This document shows positions 1 through 10,124 of a DNA stretch of 64,000 nucleotides, one piece after another. The stretch covers positions 682,001 to 746,000 of the forward strand of contig JADJDV010000007.1 in the NCBI GenBank assembly GCA_016702555.1. The letters run 5' to 3'. The notes under the pieces were generated by a model, which worked only from the letters and a program-made list of their open reading frames with translations, was not told where the DNA came from and did no database searches. Every line of letters starts with the position of its first letter. Position 1 is the first letter of the stretch. The stretch comes from Burkholderiales bacterium (GTDB taxonomy: Bacteria > Pseudomonadota > Gammaproteobacteria > Burkholderiales > Burkholderiaceae_C). Made by a program: the position numbers and the translations under genes.

Positions 1-417
1 GAGGCCAAGGGGCACGATGAGCAGTCGCGCAGCGCGCTGGGCGACGTGTTGCGCTACTTCGACATCGCCGGGCCGCTGCACCATCAGGATGAAGAGTTGC
101 ACGTGTTCCCGGCGCTGTTGACGCACTCCGACGGGCTGGTGCGCGAGGCGGTGGCGCAGCTGAAAGACGAGCATGTGCTGATGTACCGGTTGTGGAGCGA
201 ACTGCGCCAGGTGCTGCTGCACTGGCAGGGCGCCGCCGATGCCGATGCCGGCGCCGTGACCGAGGCTGAGCGTCGGCTGGCCGACGACTTCGTGACCAGC
301 TACGAGCGCCACATCCCGCTGGAAGAAGCCGTGGCCTACCCGGCGGCGCGCGATGAGTTCAGCGCCGCCGACCTGGCGCGTATCGGCGCCGAGATGGCGA
401 CGCGCCGGCGCGGCTGA
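1..417 (+). CDS. hemerythrin-like HHE domain protein (5' truncated)
   Basis: The reading frame is open from base 1, so the gene begins left of the window; the visible part is 138 residues. An HHQDEE motif at residues 27-32 and a second His/Glu cluster near the C terminus (YERHIPLEEAVAYP) match the four-helix HHE/hemerythrin cation-binding family, in which His and Glu/Asp side chains hold a di-iron site. Such small cytosolic proteins are linked to oxygen, NO or iron sensing, but the exact role here cannot be told. An in-frame TTG at 46 would cut off the first helix, so it is not a likely start. Confidence 0.75.
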   Translation, partial: EAKGHDEQSRSALGDVLRYFDIAGPLHHQDEELHVFPALLTHSDGLVREAVAQLKDEHVLMYRLWSELRQVLLHWQGAADADAGAVTEAERRLADDFVTSYERHIPLEEAVAYPAARDEFSAADLARIGAEMATRRRG

Positions 418-465
418 AGTCCCGCTGGCTACGACGGTGCGCCGGGCGCCCGCTATGATTTCCGC

Positions 466-1947
466 ATGACGAAGCACGGACGCGCGGATCGGTGGCGAGG
501 CGAAGCGGCGTGGCGCGTCGCGCGCTTGCCCGGGTGGCTGCGCGGGCTGTCGCTGGCGGCCGGCCTGGCGCTGCTGTCGGCCTGCTCCAGCGTGCGTCCG
601 TGGATCAACGTGCCGCTGCAACCGCATCAGCTGCAGGCCATGCACGTGAACGAGACGCGCGACCCGAGCCTGGTGATGGCGGTCACCATCTCGGGCGGTG
701 GCGCGCGCGCGGCGGCGTTCGGCTACGGCGTGCTGCGCGAGCTGGAGGACCATCAGTTCGACTGGAACGGCAAGCGCCTGACCCTGCTGGACGCCACCGA
801 CCTGGTCAGCGGCGTCTCCGGTGGCGCCATCGTGGCGAGCTACTACGCCGCCTTCGGCCGGCACGGCCTGCCGCGCTTCGAGCCCGACTTTCTGCGCCAG
901 GACTTCCAGCAGAGCGTGCTGGGCCAGCTGATGCGGCCGGGCAACCTGCACGACCTGAGCTCGCCCTGGTTCGGCCGCTCGCACCTGCTGGCGCGGCGGC
1001 TGGATGAGCTGTACCAGGGCAAGACCTTTGGCGACCTGCTGAAAGACCCGCGCCATCCGCAGCTGATCGTGACCGCGATGGAGCTGTCGCGCGGCACTGG
1101 CTTCGAGTTCACCTGGGACCAGTTCAGCCTGATCTGCTCGGATCTGGCGCAGGTGCCGCTGTCCTTCGCCGTGGCGGCCTCGTCGGCGGTGCCGGTGGCG
1201 CTGAGCCCGCTGACGCTGAAGAACCATGCGCACAGCTGCCCGCCCGACATGGGCGAGCGGCTGCTGGCGCGGTCGGACAAGGAATCCGCCGGCTTGGCCG
1301 ACCACCGCCGGCGGCTTTACCGCGCGCAGGCCGAAAGCTACCTGAATGCGATCGCGCGGCCCTACATCCATCTGGTCGATGGTGGGCTGGCCGACAACCT
1401 GGGCGTGCAGCGCCTGCTGGACCGCGCGCTGATGGACGGCGGCCTGCGCCAGACCTTCCGCGAGGTGTCGATTCCGCCCGGCAGCGTGCGCAAGGTGGTG
1501 CTGGTGGTGGTCAATGCCGCGCGCGAGCCGACCCGGGACATCGACGCCAGCGATACCTTGCCCAGCGTGTTCGACGTCGCCGAGACCCTGCTGTTCGGTG
1601 CTGGCGCGCGGGCCACGCGTTCGACGCAGGAGTTCCTGCACGACGTGATTCGTCAGTGGCGCCAGGAACTGGCGAGCGGGGCCGGGTCATCGCACGTCGA
1701 CGCCTTCGCGCCGAATGCGGACATCCACGTGGTGATGGTGAACCTGAGCGATGTGCCGATCGAGCAGCGGCGCCGCTTGCTGCGGGTGTCGACCGCGCTC
1801 ACGCTGCCCCAAGATGAGGTGACCGAGCTGGTTCGCGCGGGCCGCGAGGTGCTGCGCTATTCGCCAGACTTTCAGGCGCTGGTGCGCGATCTGGGCGCGC
1901 GTGCCGTGCCGCCGCCCGGCGCAGCGGTCGAGCCGCCGCCGCATTGA
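466..1947 (+). CDS. patatin-like phospholipase family lipoprotein
   Basis: 493 residues. The N terminus has a basic stretch, a hydrophobic segment and a lipobox (LLSAC, Cys40), predicting a lipoprotein. The patatin hallmarks are present: an oxyanion-hole glycine motif GGGAR at 77-81, the nucleophile elbow GVSGG with Ser118, and the DGG motif with the catalytic Asp at 305. The family hydrolyses acyl esters of (phospho)lipids with a Ser-Asp dyad. The gene stands alone, convergent with the VWA gene downstream. The long N-terminal extension before the hydrophobic stretch leaves the start slightly uncertain, but no better start is visible. Substrate unknown. Confidence 0.85.
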   Translation: MTKHGRADRWRGEAAWRVARLPGWLRGLSLAAGLALLSACSSVRPWINVPLQPHQLQAMHVNETRDPSLVMAVTISGGGARAAAFGYGVLRELEDHQFDWNGKRLTLLDATDLVSGVSGGAIVASYYAAFGRHGLPRFEPDFLRQDFQQSVLGQLMRPGNLHDLSSPWFGRSHLLARRLDELYQGKTFGDLLKDPRHPQLIVTAMELSRGTGFEFTWDQFSLICSDLAQVPLSFAVAASSAVPVALSPLTLKNHAHSCPPDMGERLLARSDKESAGLADHRRRLYRAQAESYLNAIARPYIHLVDGGLADNLGVQRLLDRALMDGGLRQTFREVSIPPGSVRKVVLVVVNAAREPTRDIDASDTLPSVFDVAETLLFGAGARATRSTQEFLHDVIRQWRQELASGAGSSHVDAFAPNADIHVVMVNLSDVPIEQRRRLLRVSTALTLPQDEVTELVRAGREVLRYSPDFQALVRDLGARAVPPPGAAVEPPPH

Positions 1948-1974
1948 TGGCCACATGCCGCGCGGCCGCGGCTG

Positions 1975-3162
1975 CTACTTGGACAGCATGCGCATCGCGT
2001 CTTCCAGCCCTTTCAGCGTCAGCGGGAACATGCGCTGACCCATCAGCTGCTGGATGATGGCGATGCTCTGGCGATATTGCCACACGCCCTGCGGCTCGGG
2101 GTTGATCCAGACGAACTTCGGAAACGCGTGCGTCAGGCGCTGCAACCACTCGGCGCCGGCTTCCTCGTTGTTGTATTCGACGCTGCCGCCGGGCTGCAGG
2201 ATTTCGTAGGGGCTCATCGTCGCGTCGCCGACGAAGATCAGCTTGTAGTCCTTGTTGTACTTGCGGATGATGTCCCAGGTGGGGAATTTCTCGGCAAAGC
2301 GGCGCCGGTTGTTCTTCCACATGAAGTCGTAGACGCAGTTGTGGAAGTAATAGAACTCCAGGTGCTTCATCTCGGCCTTGGCGGCTGAGAACAGCTCTTC
2401 CACGCGGGCGATGTGTTCGTCCATGGTGCCGCCCACGTCCATCAGCAGCAGCACTTTCACGCTGTTGTGGCGCTCGGGCACCATCTTGATGTCGAGCCAG
2501 CCGGCGTTGGCGGCAGTCGACCGAATGGTGTCGGGCAGATCCAGCTCCAGTTCGTTGCCGGTGCGGGCGAACTTGCGCAGCCGCCGCAGCGCCACCTTGA
2601 TGTTGCGCGTGCCCAGTTCCTGGCTGTCGTCGTAGTCGCGGTAGGCGCGCTGGTCCCACACCTTCACGGCGCTCTTGTTGCCGCCCTTGCCGCCGATGCG
2701 GATGCCCTGCGGGTTGTAGCCGCCGTGGCCAAAGGGCGAGGTGCCGCCAGTGCCGATCCACTTGCTGCCGCCTTCGTGGCGCTCTTTCTGTTCTTCCAAC
2801 CGCTTCTTGAGCGTTTCCATCAGCTCGTCCCAGCCCATCTTCTCGATGGCGGCTTTCTGCTCGGGCGTCAGCTCTTTTTCAAGAATCTTGCGCAGCCACT
2901 CGGCCGGGATTTCCTTGCGGAAGTCGGCGATCTGCTCCACGCCCTTGAAGTAGGCGGCAAAGGCGCGGTCGAACTTGTCGAAGTGCTTCTCGTCCTTGAC
3001 CAGCGCGGTGCGCGACAGGTAATAGAAGTCGTCGATCGAGCAGGCGTCGGGCTGGCGCGGGCCCACCACGTCGGCCTGCAGCGCTTCGAGCAGGGTCAGG
3101 AACTCCTTGACCGACACCGGCAGCTTGGCGGCGCGCAGGGTGTAGAAGAAATCGATCAGCAT
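1975..3162 (-). CDS. VWA (CoxE-like) domain protein
   Basis: 395 residues. The C-terminal half carries a von Willebrand factor A fold with a MIDAS-like motif DVGGTMDEH, a variant of DxSxS as seen in the CoxE/VWA group that works with MoxR ATPases. The N-terminal half is charged and helical. A MoxR-type ATPase lies upstream on the same strand, with a GNAT gene between them. This arrangement is typical of MoxR/VWA pairs, which are thought to act as chaperones for metal-cofactor or complex assembly. The client is not known here; cytochrome oxidase maturation is only one guess. Confidence 0.85.
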   Translation of the reverse strand: MLIDFFYTLRAAKLPVSVKEFLTLLEALQADVVGPRQPDACSIDDFYYLSRTALVKDEKHFDKFDRAFAAYFKGVEQIADFRKEIPAEWLRKILEKELTPEQKAAIEKMGWDELMETLKKRLEEQKERHEGGSKWIGTGGTSPFGHGGYNPQGIRIGGKGGNKSAVKVWDQRAYRDYDDSQELGTRNIKVALRRLRKFARTGNELELDLPDTIRSTAANAGWLDIKMVPERHNSVKVLLLMDVGGTMDEHIARVEELFSAAKAEMKHLEFYYFHNCVYDFMWKNNRRRFAEKFPTWDIIRKYNKDYKLIFVGDATMSPYEILQPGGSVEYNNEEAGAEWLQRLTHAFPKFVWINPEPQGVWQYRQSIAIIQQLMGQRMFPLTLKGLEDAMRMLSK

Positions 3163-3184
3163 GGAAATGGGCCCTCCAGCAGCA

Positions 3185-3796
3185 TCAGGCCGGCGTGTGG
3201 CGCTTCAATAAATAGAGCAATTGGGCCTTGGCCTCGGGCCACTCGCCGGCCGTCATGCTGTACATGACGGTGTCGCGCACGGTGCCGTCGCGGCGCAGCG
3301 CGTGGTGGCGGATCACGCCGTCCTTGCGCGCACCCAGGCGCTCGATGGCCTTCTGCGACGCGAAGTTGTAGTTGTCGGTGCGCCAGCCGACCACCGGGCA
3401 TCCGAGCGTATCGAAGGCGTGGCCCATCATCAGCAGTTTGCAGGTGGTGTTGACGTGGCTGCGCTGCACGCTTTGCCGGTACCAGGTGTAGCCGATCTCA
3501 ACGCGCCGCAGCGCCGGTACGATGTCGTGGTAGCTGGTGCTGCCGAGCACGGTGCCGCTGGCTTCGTCGATGACAGCAAAGGCCAGCCGGTGTCCCTCGG
3601 CGCGCATCTGCAAGGCGCTGTCGATGTAGGCGCGCGTTTCCTGCGGTGCCGGCACGCCGGTGACGCGGATGTTCCACAACTCGCCATCGGCGGCCGCGGC
3701 GCGCAGGCCGTCCTCATGTGCCAGCGCCAGCGGCTCCAGGCGCAGGCCGCGGTCGCGCATCGGCTGCGGGCGGATGAAGTCGTCGGCGGTGGGCAT
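3185..3796 (-). CDS. GNAT family N-acetyltransferase (RimJ/RimL-like)
   Basis: 203 residues, similar in layout to RimJ/RimL-type N-acetyltransferases: an N-terminal LxPL segment, a beta-strand core and a region ending in NxxSQKAIERLGARKDG, the usual acetyl-CoA-binding helix followed by the family's terminal strand. It would transfer an acetyl group from acetyl-CoA to an amine of a protein, peptide or small molecule. It sits between the VWA and MoxR genes on the same strand, 22 bp from the VWA start, so it may be co-transcribed. Substrate unknown. Confidence 0.82.
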   Translation of the reverse strand: MPTADDFIRPQPMRDRGLRLEPLALAHEDGLRAAAADGELWNIRVTGVPAPQETRAYIDSALQMRAEGHRLAFAVIDEASGTVLGSTSYHDIVPALRRVEIGYTWYRQSVQRSHVNTTCKLLMMGHAFDTLGCPVVGWRTDNYNFASQKAIERLGARKDGVIRHHALRRDGTVRDTVMYSMTAGEWPEAKAQLLYLLKRHTPA

Positions 3797-3899
3797 GCGG
3801 GCTCCAGGGTACGGATTGTCGCGGGCGCGCGTGGGCGGGGTTTCCCTGGCCCTGAGTGCGCTCCCTTGAGCGGGAGGCGCGCCAGCGCCCCGGGGGTGA

Positions 3900-4742
3900 T
3901 CAACGGTTCCTGTTGTTCATGAACACCAGCTTCTCGAACAGGGTCACGTCCTGCTCGTTCTTCAGCAGCGCGCCCACCAGCGGCGGCACGCTGACCTTGC
4001 TGTCGGCGCTTTGCAGCGCTTCCAGCGGAATGTCCTCGGCCACCAGCAGCTTGAGCCAGTCGAGCAGTTCGCTGGTCGAAGGCTTCTTCTTCAGCCCCGG
4101 CAGGCCGCGCACGTCGTAGAACACCTTCATCGCGGCGGCGAGCAGGTCCTTCTTCAGGTTCGGGAAGTGCACGTCGACGATCCGCTTCATCGTCTCGGGC
4201 TCGGGGAACTTGATGTAGTGAAAGAAGCAGCGGCGCAGGAAGGCGTCGGGCAGCTCCTTTTCGTTGTTGGAGGTGATGAACACCAGCGGCCGATGCCTGG
4301 CGCGGATGGTCTCGCGCGTCTCGTAGCAGTGGAACTCCATGCGGTCGAGTTCGCGCAGCAGGTCGTTGGGAAACTCGATGTCGGCCTTGTCGATCTCGTC
4401 GATCAGCAGCGCCACCGGCTCGTCGGCGGTGAAGGCCTGCCACAGCACGCCGCGCACGATGTAGTTCTGGATGTCCTTGACCTTGTCGTCGCCCAGCTGG
4501 CTGTCGCGCAGGCGGCTGACGGCGTCGTATTCGTACAGGCCCTGCTGCGCCTTGGTGGTGCTCTTGATGTGCCACTGCAGCAGCGGCAGCTTGAGCGCCT
4601 CGGCCACTTCCTCGGCCAGCATGGTCTTGCCGGTGCCAGGCTCGCCCTTGACCAGCAAGGGGCGCTTGAGGGTAATCGATGCGTTGACGGCCAGCATCAG
4701 ATCCTGCGTGGCGACGTAGTTCTCGGAGCCTTGGAATTTCAT
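3900..4742 (-). CDS. MoxR family AAA+ ATPase
   Basis: 280 residues, the normal length for a compact MoxR protein. The Walker A motif is GEPGTGKT and the Walker B region is LLIDEIDKAD, followed by an arginine-rich sensor region (FLRRCFFHYIKFPEPE). MoxR ATPases remodel client proteins together with a VWA partner, and that partner is encoded downstream on the same strand. The gene diverges from the cytochrome c gene at 4851, leaving about 108 bp for both promoters. Confidence 0.88.
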   Translation of the reverse strand: MKFQGSENYVATQDLMLAVNASITLKRPLLVKGEPGTGKTMLAEEVAEALKLPLLQWHIKSTTKAQQGLYEYDAVSRLRDSQLGDDKVKDIQNYIVRGVLWQAFTADEPVALLIDEIDKADIEFPNDLLRELDRMEFHCYETRETIRARHRPLVFITSNNEKELPDAFLRRCFFHYIKFPEPETMKRIVDVHFPNLKKDLLAAAMKVFYDVRGLPGLKKKPSTSELLDWLKLLVAEDIPLEALQSADSKVSVPPLVGALLKNEQDVTLFEKLVFMNNRNR

Positions 4743-4850
4743 GGGGACAAGCCAGGTGAACAGGGGTTAATCAGGGGGCGTCGGAAGGGTGCAAGCTTGT
4801 TTACAATGCCCTCTGACGTAGATCAAACAATTTTGGATTGTGCGCGCAAA

Positions 4851-5513
4851 ATGAAAATCACCCTGTCCCCGATGTTCGCTGCACTGGCCCTGACGCTGGC
4901 CGCATCGCTGCCCGCGCAAGCCCAGGTGACGGGTGACGCCAAGGCGGGCGAGGGCAAGGTGGCCATGTGCATTGGCTGCCACGGCATCATCGGCTACCAG
5001 TCCAGCTTTCCCGAGGTCTACAAGGTGCCGAAAATCTCGGGCCAGAACGCCAAGTACATCGAGGTGGTGCTGGACGCCTACCGCAAGGGCGACCGCAAGC
5101 ACCCGAGCATGCGCGGCATCGCGACCACGCTGAGCGACCAGGACATCGCCGACGTGGCGGCCTACTACGGACAACATGGCAGCGACAAGGCGGTCGAGCT
5201 GCCGGCGCCGCGCGAGCCGGGTGCCCAGGTGGCGGCGCTGCTGCAAAAAGGCGCTTGCGTGTCCTGCCACGGCGACAACTTCTCCAAGTCGATCGACCCC
5301 AGCTACCCCAAGCTGGCCGGCCAGCACGCCGACTACCTGTACGCGGCGCTGAAGGCCTACCGCGACAACGCCAACCACACCTGGGGCCGCGGCAACCCGG
5401 TCATGGCCGGCATGGCCAAGCAGTTCTCCACCGCCGAGTTGAAGGCGATGGCGCAGTACATCGGCTCGCTGCCGGGTGAACTGAAGACGATTCCGCAGTC
5501 GCGCTTCCGCTGA
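4851..5513 (+). CDS. diheme cytochrome c (c4-like)
   Basis: 220 residues with a Sec signal peptide (residues 1 to about 25, ending AQAQ) and two covalent heme sites, CIGCH at 40-44 and CVSCH at 136-140. Each half ends in a Met-containing axial-ligand region, as in c4-type diheme cytochromes of the periplasm. The product probably shuttles electrons to a terminal oxidase. ATG 4851 is chosen because it gives a clean signal peptide; the frame stays open much further upstream, but only as the antisense of the MoxR gene. A strong terminator follows 17 bp after the stop. Confidence 0.88.
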   Translation: MKITLSPMFAALALTLAASLPAQAQVTGDAKAGEGKVAMCIGCHGIIGYQSSFPEVYKVPKISGQNAKYIEVVLDAYRKGDRKHPSMRGIATTLSDQDIADVAAYYGQHGSDKAVELPAPREPGAQVAALLQKGACVSCHGDNFSKSIDPSYPKLAGQHADYLYAALKAYRDNANHTWGRGNPVMAGMAKQFSTAELKAMAQYIGSLPGELKTIPQSRFR

Positions 5514-5529
5514 TCGGTCGCGCAACCCT

Positions 5530-5561
5530 AAAAAAAAGCCCGCTGTCATGCGGGCTTTTTT
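5530..5561 (+). terminator. Rho-independent terminator, probably bidirectional
   Basis: An A-run, then GCCCGC, a 6-nt loop (TGTCAT), GCGGGC and a T-run. The palindrome has A/T tails on both sides, so it can end the cytochrome c transcript on + and the DUF1841 transcript on -. Confidence 0.85.
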
Positions 5562-5580
5562 GTGGCGCCGATGTCATTCG

Positions 5581-6018
5581 TCATCCATCGCGCGTGGCGC
5601 GCCGCTGCACGCAGGCGATGTAGGCATCGCCATCCGGCGGGCGGCCACTGGCTTGCGCGTCGGCCAGCATCTGGCCCAGGCACTCCATCACCTCATGGTG
5701 CGCCGCGTGCAGGTCACCGCGCCGTGCGGTCAGCAGCTCTACCGCCTGGCGGATGCCGCGCGGCTGGTCGATGCTGCATTGCTCGCTGATCGACAAGTGC
5801 ATCGACAGGTGCAGAAACGGGTTGCCGCCCACCGCCCCGTCGCCGTAATGGCGCGCCACGGCCGCGTCGACATCGGCGAAATCGGCATGCCATTCGGGGT
5901 GCTCGGCCATCCAGCCGGCCGCCAGCTGCTCGATGGCCTCCATCGGTTGATCGGCCTGGGATTTGGACCAGGCGCCACAAAAAAAGCGGCGAACGTCGGT
6001 TTGGCTGGGTGCGAACAT
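5581..6018 (-). CDS. DUF1841 family protein
   Basis: 145 residues starting MFAPSQTDVRRFF, the conserved N terminus of DUF1841 proteins of beta- and gammaproteobacteria. The family has no known function. Conserved-looking elements here are the AW.K segment after the start, the NPFLHLSMHLSISEQ stretch rich in His, and a Glu-rich C-terminal helix. No signal peptide or membrane segment. ATG 6018 matches the family start; a longer reading frame upstream has no family support. It is convergent with the cytochrome c gene and divergent from pcaI. Confidence 0.8.
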   Translation of the reverse strand: MFAPSQTDVRRFFCGAWSKSQADQPMEAIEQLAAGWMAEHPEWHADFADVDAAVARHYGDGAVGGNPFLHLSMHLSISEQCSIDQPRGIRQAVELLTARRGDLHAAHHEVMECLGQMLADAQASGRPPDGDAYIACVQRRATRDG

Positions 6019-6146
6019 GCTGCCAAGGCTAGCATGGGCGACGGTGATATAAAAACGAGGCGGTGGCCGCTGTGATGCGGTGCACTGGCCGCGCGGCGAC
6101 GCTGATGACGCCCGCACGAACCGCGCTGCGGGCAGGAGACCAACCC

Positions 6147-6863
6147 ATGATCGACAAGAGGGCTGCCTCGGTGGCCGATGCGCTGGCCGATGTGCAGGAC
6201 GGCGCCACCGTGCTGATTGGCGGCTTTGGCACCGCTGGCATTCCCAACGAACTGATCGACGGCCTGCTGGCGCAGGGCGCCAAGGACCTCACGCTGGTGA
6301 ACAACAACGCCGGCAATGGCGATACCGGCATCGCCGCGCTGCTCAAGGCCGGCCGCGTGCGCAAGATGATCTGCAGCTTTCCGCGCCAGGCCGACAGCCA
6401 CGTGTTCGATGAGTTGTATCGCTCTGGCAAGCTCGAGCTGGAACTGGTGCCCCAAGGCAACCTGGCCGAGCGCCTGCGTGCGGCCGGCGCGGGCGTCGGC
6501 GCCTTCTTCAGCCCGACCGGCTTCGGCACCGAGCTGGCCAGGAACGCCGATGGCAGCCCGAAGGAAACGCGCCGAATCAACGGCCGCGACTATGTGCTGG
6601 AGTACCCCATCCACGGCGATGTGGCGCTGGTCAAGGCCGAGCGCGGCGACCGCTGGGGCAATGTGACGTACCGCATGGCGGCGCGCAACTTTGGCCCGGT
6701 GGTGGCGATGGCGGCCAAGTTCACGGTGGCCAGCGTGCACGAGGTGGTGGAATTGGGCGAGCTGGACCCCGAAGCCATCGTCACGCCCGGCATCTTCGTC
6801 AGCCGGGTCGTCCAGGTGCCGCGCGTGGCCACGCAGGCCGGCGGTTTCAAACAAGCCGCCTGA
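6147..6863 (+). CDS. pcaI: 3-oxoadipate CoA-transferase subunit A
   Basis: 238 residues. Shows the class I CoA-transferase alpha-subunit signature near the N terminus (IGGFGTAGIPNELIDGL) and the NNNAGNGDTG region. With subunit B it moves CoA from succinyl-CoA to 3-oxoadipate in the cytosol, the second-to-last step of the beta-ketoadipate route of aromatic degradation. ATG 6147 has a GGCAGGAG ribosome site. It is the first gene of a pcaI-pcaJ-pcaF set. The related acetoacetate enzyme ScoA is an alternative, but the adjacent pcaF-type thiolase favours PcaI. Confidence 0.85.
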   Translation: MIDKRAASVADALADVQDGATVLIGGFGTAGIPNELIDGLLAQGAKDLTLVNNNAGNGDTGIAALLKAGRVRKMICSFPRQADSHVFDELYRSGKLELELVPQGNLAERLRAAGAGVGAFFSPTGFGTELARNADGSPKETRRINGRDYVLEYPIHGDVALVKAERGDRWGNVTYRMAARNFGPVVAMAAKFTVASVHEVVELGELDPEAIVTPGIFVSRVVQVPRVATQAGGFKQAA

Positions 6864-6890
6864 CTGGCCTCAAGTGCAGGAAGGACGATC

Positions 6891-7535
6891 GTGAGCAGCT
6901 ACCAAAAACGCAGTAAAGACGAACTGGCCCGGCGCGTGGCGCAGGACATTCCCGACGGCGCGTATGTCAACTTGGGGATAGGCCAGCCGACGCTGGTGGC
7001 CAACCACATTCCGGCCGGGCGCGAAGTCATCCTGCACTCAGAAAACGGCATCCTCGGCATGGGCCCGGCGCCCGCCAAGGGCAGCGAAGACTACGACCTC
7101 ATCAACGCCGGCAAGCAGCCTGTTACCTTGCTGCCGGGCGGCGCCTTCTTCCACCATGCCGACAGCTTTGCCATGATGCGCGGCGGCCATCTGGACGTGT
7201 GCGTGCTGGGCGCCTTTCAGGTCTCCACCACGGGCGACCTGGCCAACTGGAGCACGGGCGAGCCCGGCGCCATCCCCGCCGTGGGTGGCGCGATGGACCT
7301 GGCCGTGGGCGCCAAGCAGACCTGGGTGATGATGGATCTGCTGACCAAGCAGGGCGCCAGCAAGATCGTCGCCCAGTGCACCTACCCGCTGACCGCCATT
7401 GGCTGTGTCAAGCGCATCTACACTGACCTGGCGACCTTCGAATGCACGCCGCAGGGGCTGCGCCTGATCGACGGCGTCGACGGCTTGGCGCACGCTGAGT
7501 TGGAGCGCCTGGTCGGACAACCCATTGCCCAATAA
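6891..7535 (+). CDS. pcaJ: 3-oxoadipate CoA-transferase subunit B
   Basis: 214 residues, GTG start preceded by AGGAAGGA. The SENGILGMGP motif holds the catalytic glutamate (Glu51) that forms the glutamyl-CoA thioester in family I CoA-transferases. It begins 27 bp after pcaI and ends 24 bp before the thiolase gene, consistent with one operon. Partner of subunit A in the heteromeric cytosolic enzyme. Confidence 0.87.
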   Translation: MSSYQKRSKDELARRVAQDIPDGAYVNLGIGQPTLVANHIPAGREVILHSENGILGMGPAPAKGSEDYDLINAGKQPVTLLPGGAFFHHADSFAMMRGGHLDVCVLGAFQVSTTGDLANWSTGEPGAIPAVGGAMDLAVGAKQTWVMMDLLTKQGASKIVAQCTYPLTAIGCVKRIYTDLATFECTPQGLRLIDGVDGLAHAELERLVGQPIAQ

Positions 7536-7559
7536 TTCTTTCTTCCTTCAGGAGACCCC

Positions 7560-8762
<1,203 letters not shown>

Positions 8763-8798
8763 ATCCGCGCCGCACGGCGCGCGGCCACCCGTGGCCGC

Positions 8799-9452
8799 TC
8801 AGGTGCGCCAGCCCGGCAACTGCCAGTCGCGGTAGACCGACAGCAGGCGCAGCCCGGCCGTGAGGGTGACGGTGATGGTCAGCACCAGCCAGGGCGGCAG
8901 GCCGACGGCCTGCTGCAGCACCACGTGCAAGGTGCCGCCGAGAAAGGCCCAGAGCGCGTAGGGCCGGTGGTCGTTCAGCGCGCGCGGCACCTCGTTGCAC
9001 AGCACGTCGCGGATCACGCCGCCGAACACGCTGGTGATGATGCCCATCATCACCGCCACCAGCGCCGGCAGGCCCAGTGCCAGCGCGCGGTCGACGCCGA
9101 CGGCGGTGAACAGGCCAAGCCCGACCGCGTCGGGCCACAGGATGGCGCGTTCGGTCAGATGCAGGTGGCGCTGGCGCATGAACGCCATGGCGCCGATGCA
9201 CAGCGCCAGCACGGCCCACAAAAACTCGATGTGTGCCACCCAGAAGAAGGGCCGGTAGTCCACCAGCAGGTCACGCAGCGTGCCGCCACCGAAAGCGGCG
9301 GCAAACGCCACCACGCAGACGCCGACGACATCCAGCCGCTTGCGCGCGGCTTCCAATACGCCGGAGAGGGCGAAAGCCAGCGTGGCGGCCAGTTCCAGCG
9401 CCATGCGCAGTGTCTGGCCCCAGGTATCCGGCAGGGGAGCGAACTGATCCAT
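8799..9452 (-). CDS. trimeric intracellular cation channel (TRIC/UPF0126) family membrane protein
   Basis: 217 residues, strongly hydrophobic, with about seven membrane helices. The internal duplication typical of UPF0126/YadS proteins is visible as two glycine-rich motifs, GGGTLRDLL and GGVIRDVL. Bacterial TRIC homologues form trimeric monovalent cation channels in the inner membrane. The start at 9452 (MDQFAPLPDTWG) is chosen because further upstream codons run into the divergent nitroreductase promoter region. Confidence 0.82.
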   Translation of the reverse strand: MDQFAPLPDTWGQTLRMALELAATLAFALSGVLEAARKRLDVVGVCVVAFAAAFGGGTLRDLLVDYRPFFWVAHIEFLWAVLALCIGAMAFMRQRHLHLTERAILWPDAVGLGLFTAVGVDRALALGLPALVAVMMGIITSVFGGVIRDVLCNEVPRALNDHRPYALWAFLGGTLHVVLQQAVGLPPWLVLTITVTLTAGLRLLSVYRDWQLPGWRT

Positions 9453-9519
9453 GGGCGCGTATTGTCGCTGCGGTAGAGTGCGCCTTTCGTTTTTGCCCAT
9501 CCTCTTTCCGGAACACCCG

Positions 9520-10105
9520 ATGAACCCGATGGCCGAGGTCGCCCTCGAGCAGATTTTCCGCCACGCGCGCACCGCCAACGGGTTCGCCGACCGGCCCGTG
9601 CCCGACGATCTGCTGCGCCAGGTGGTTGAGCTGGCGGCGCTGGGGCCGACCTCGATGAACTGCCAGCCGGCGCGCTTCGTGTTCGTGCGCACGCCCGAGG
9701 GCAAGGCGCGGCTGAAAGGCTGCCTGTCACCCGGCAACCTCGAGAAAACCATGGCGGCGCCGGTCACGGCGATCGTGGCGACCGACACGCGCTTTTACGA
9801 ACACATGCCGCAGCTGTGGCACGGCGAGGACACGCGCGAGATGTTCGCCGGCAACGCGGCGCTGGCGCAGACCACAGCGCAGCGCAATGGCACGCTGGGC
9901 GGTGCCTGGCTGATCATGGCGGCGCGCGCTGGGGCTGGACTGCGGGCCGATGAGCGGTTTCGACGCCGACAAGCTGAACGCCGCCTTCTTCGCCGACGGG
10001 CGCTTCAAGGCCAACTTCCTGGTCAACCTGGGCTACGGCGATCCCGCCAAGCTGTTCCCGCGCAACCCGCGTCTGGCCTTCGATCAGGCGGGCTCGCTGG
10101 TCTAG
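9520..10105 (+). pseudogene. nitroreductase family protein (RutE/HadB-like), frameshifted
   Basis: The first ~137 codons read as a small NAD(P)H-dependent flavin nitroreductase of the malonic semialdehyde reductase type (LGPTSMNCQPARFVFV; TAQRNGTLGGAWLIMAARA). The frame then breaks in a GC-alternating run near 9921-9931, and the rest (GLDCGPMSGFD...NFLVNLGYGDP) continues in another frame to a TAG at 10103-10105. Restoring two bases gives 195 residues, the family length. Without it the product carries an unrelated basic tail and lacks the FMN-site C terminus. Loss by dinucleotide slippage or a sequencing error are both possible. Confidence 0.8.
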
Positions 10106-10124
10106 CGCTGTAACTTTCGAAGCC

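Noticed and set aside
4011..4850. An upstream extension of the cytochrome c gene by 280 codons
   Set aside because: It is the antisense of the MoxR gene, and the signal peptide fixes the start at 4851.
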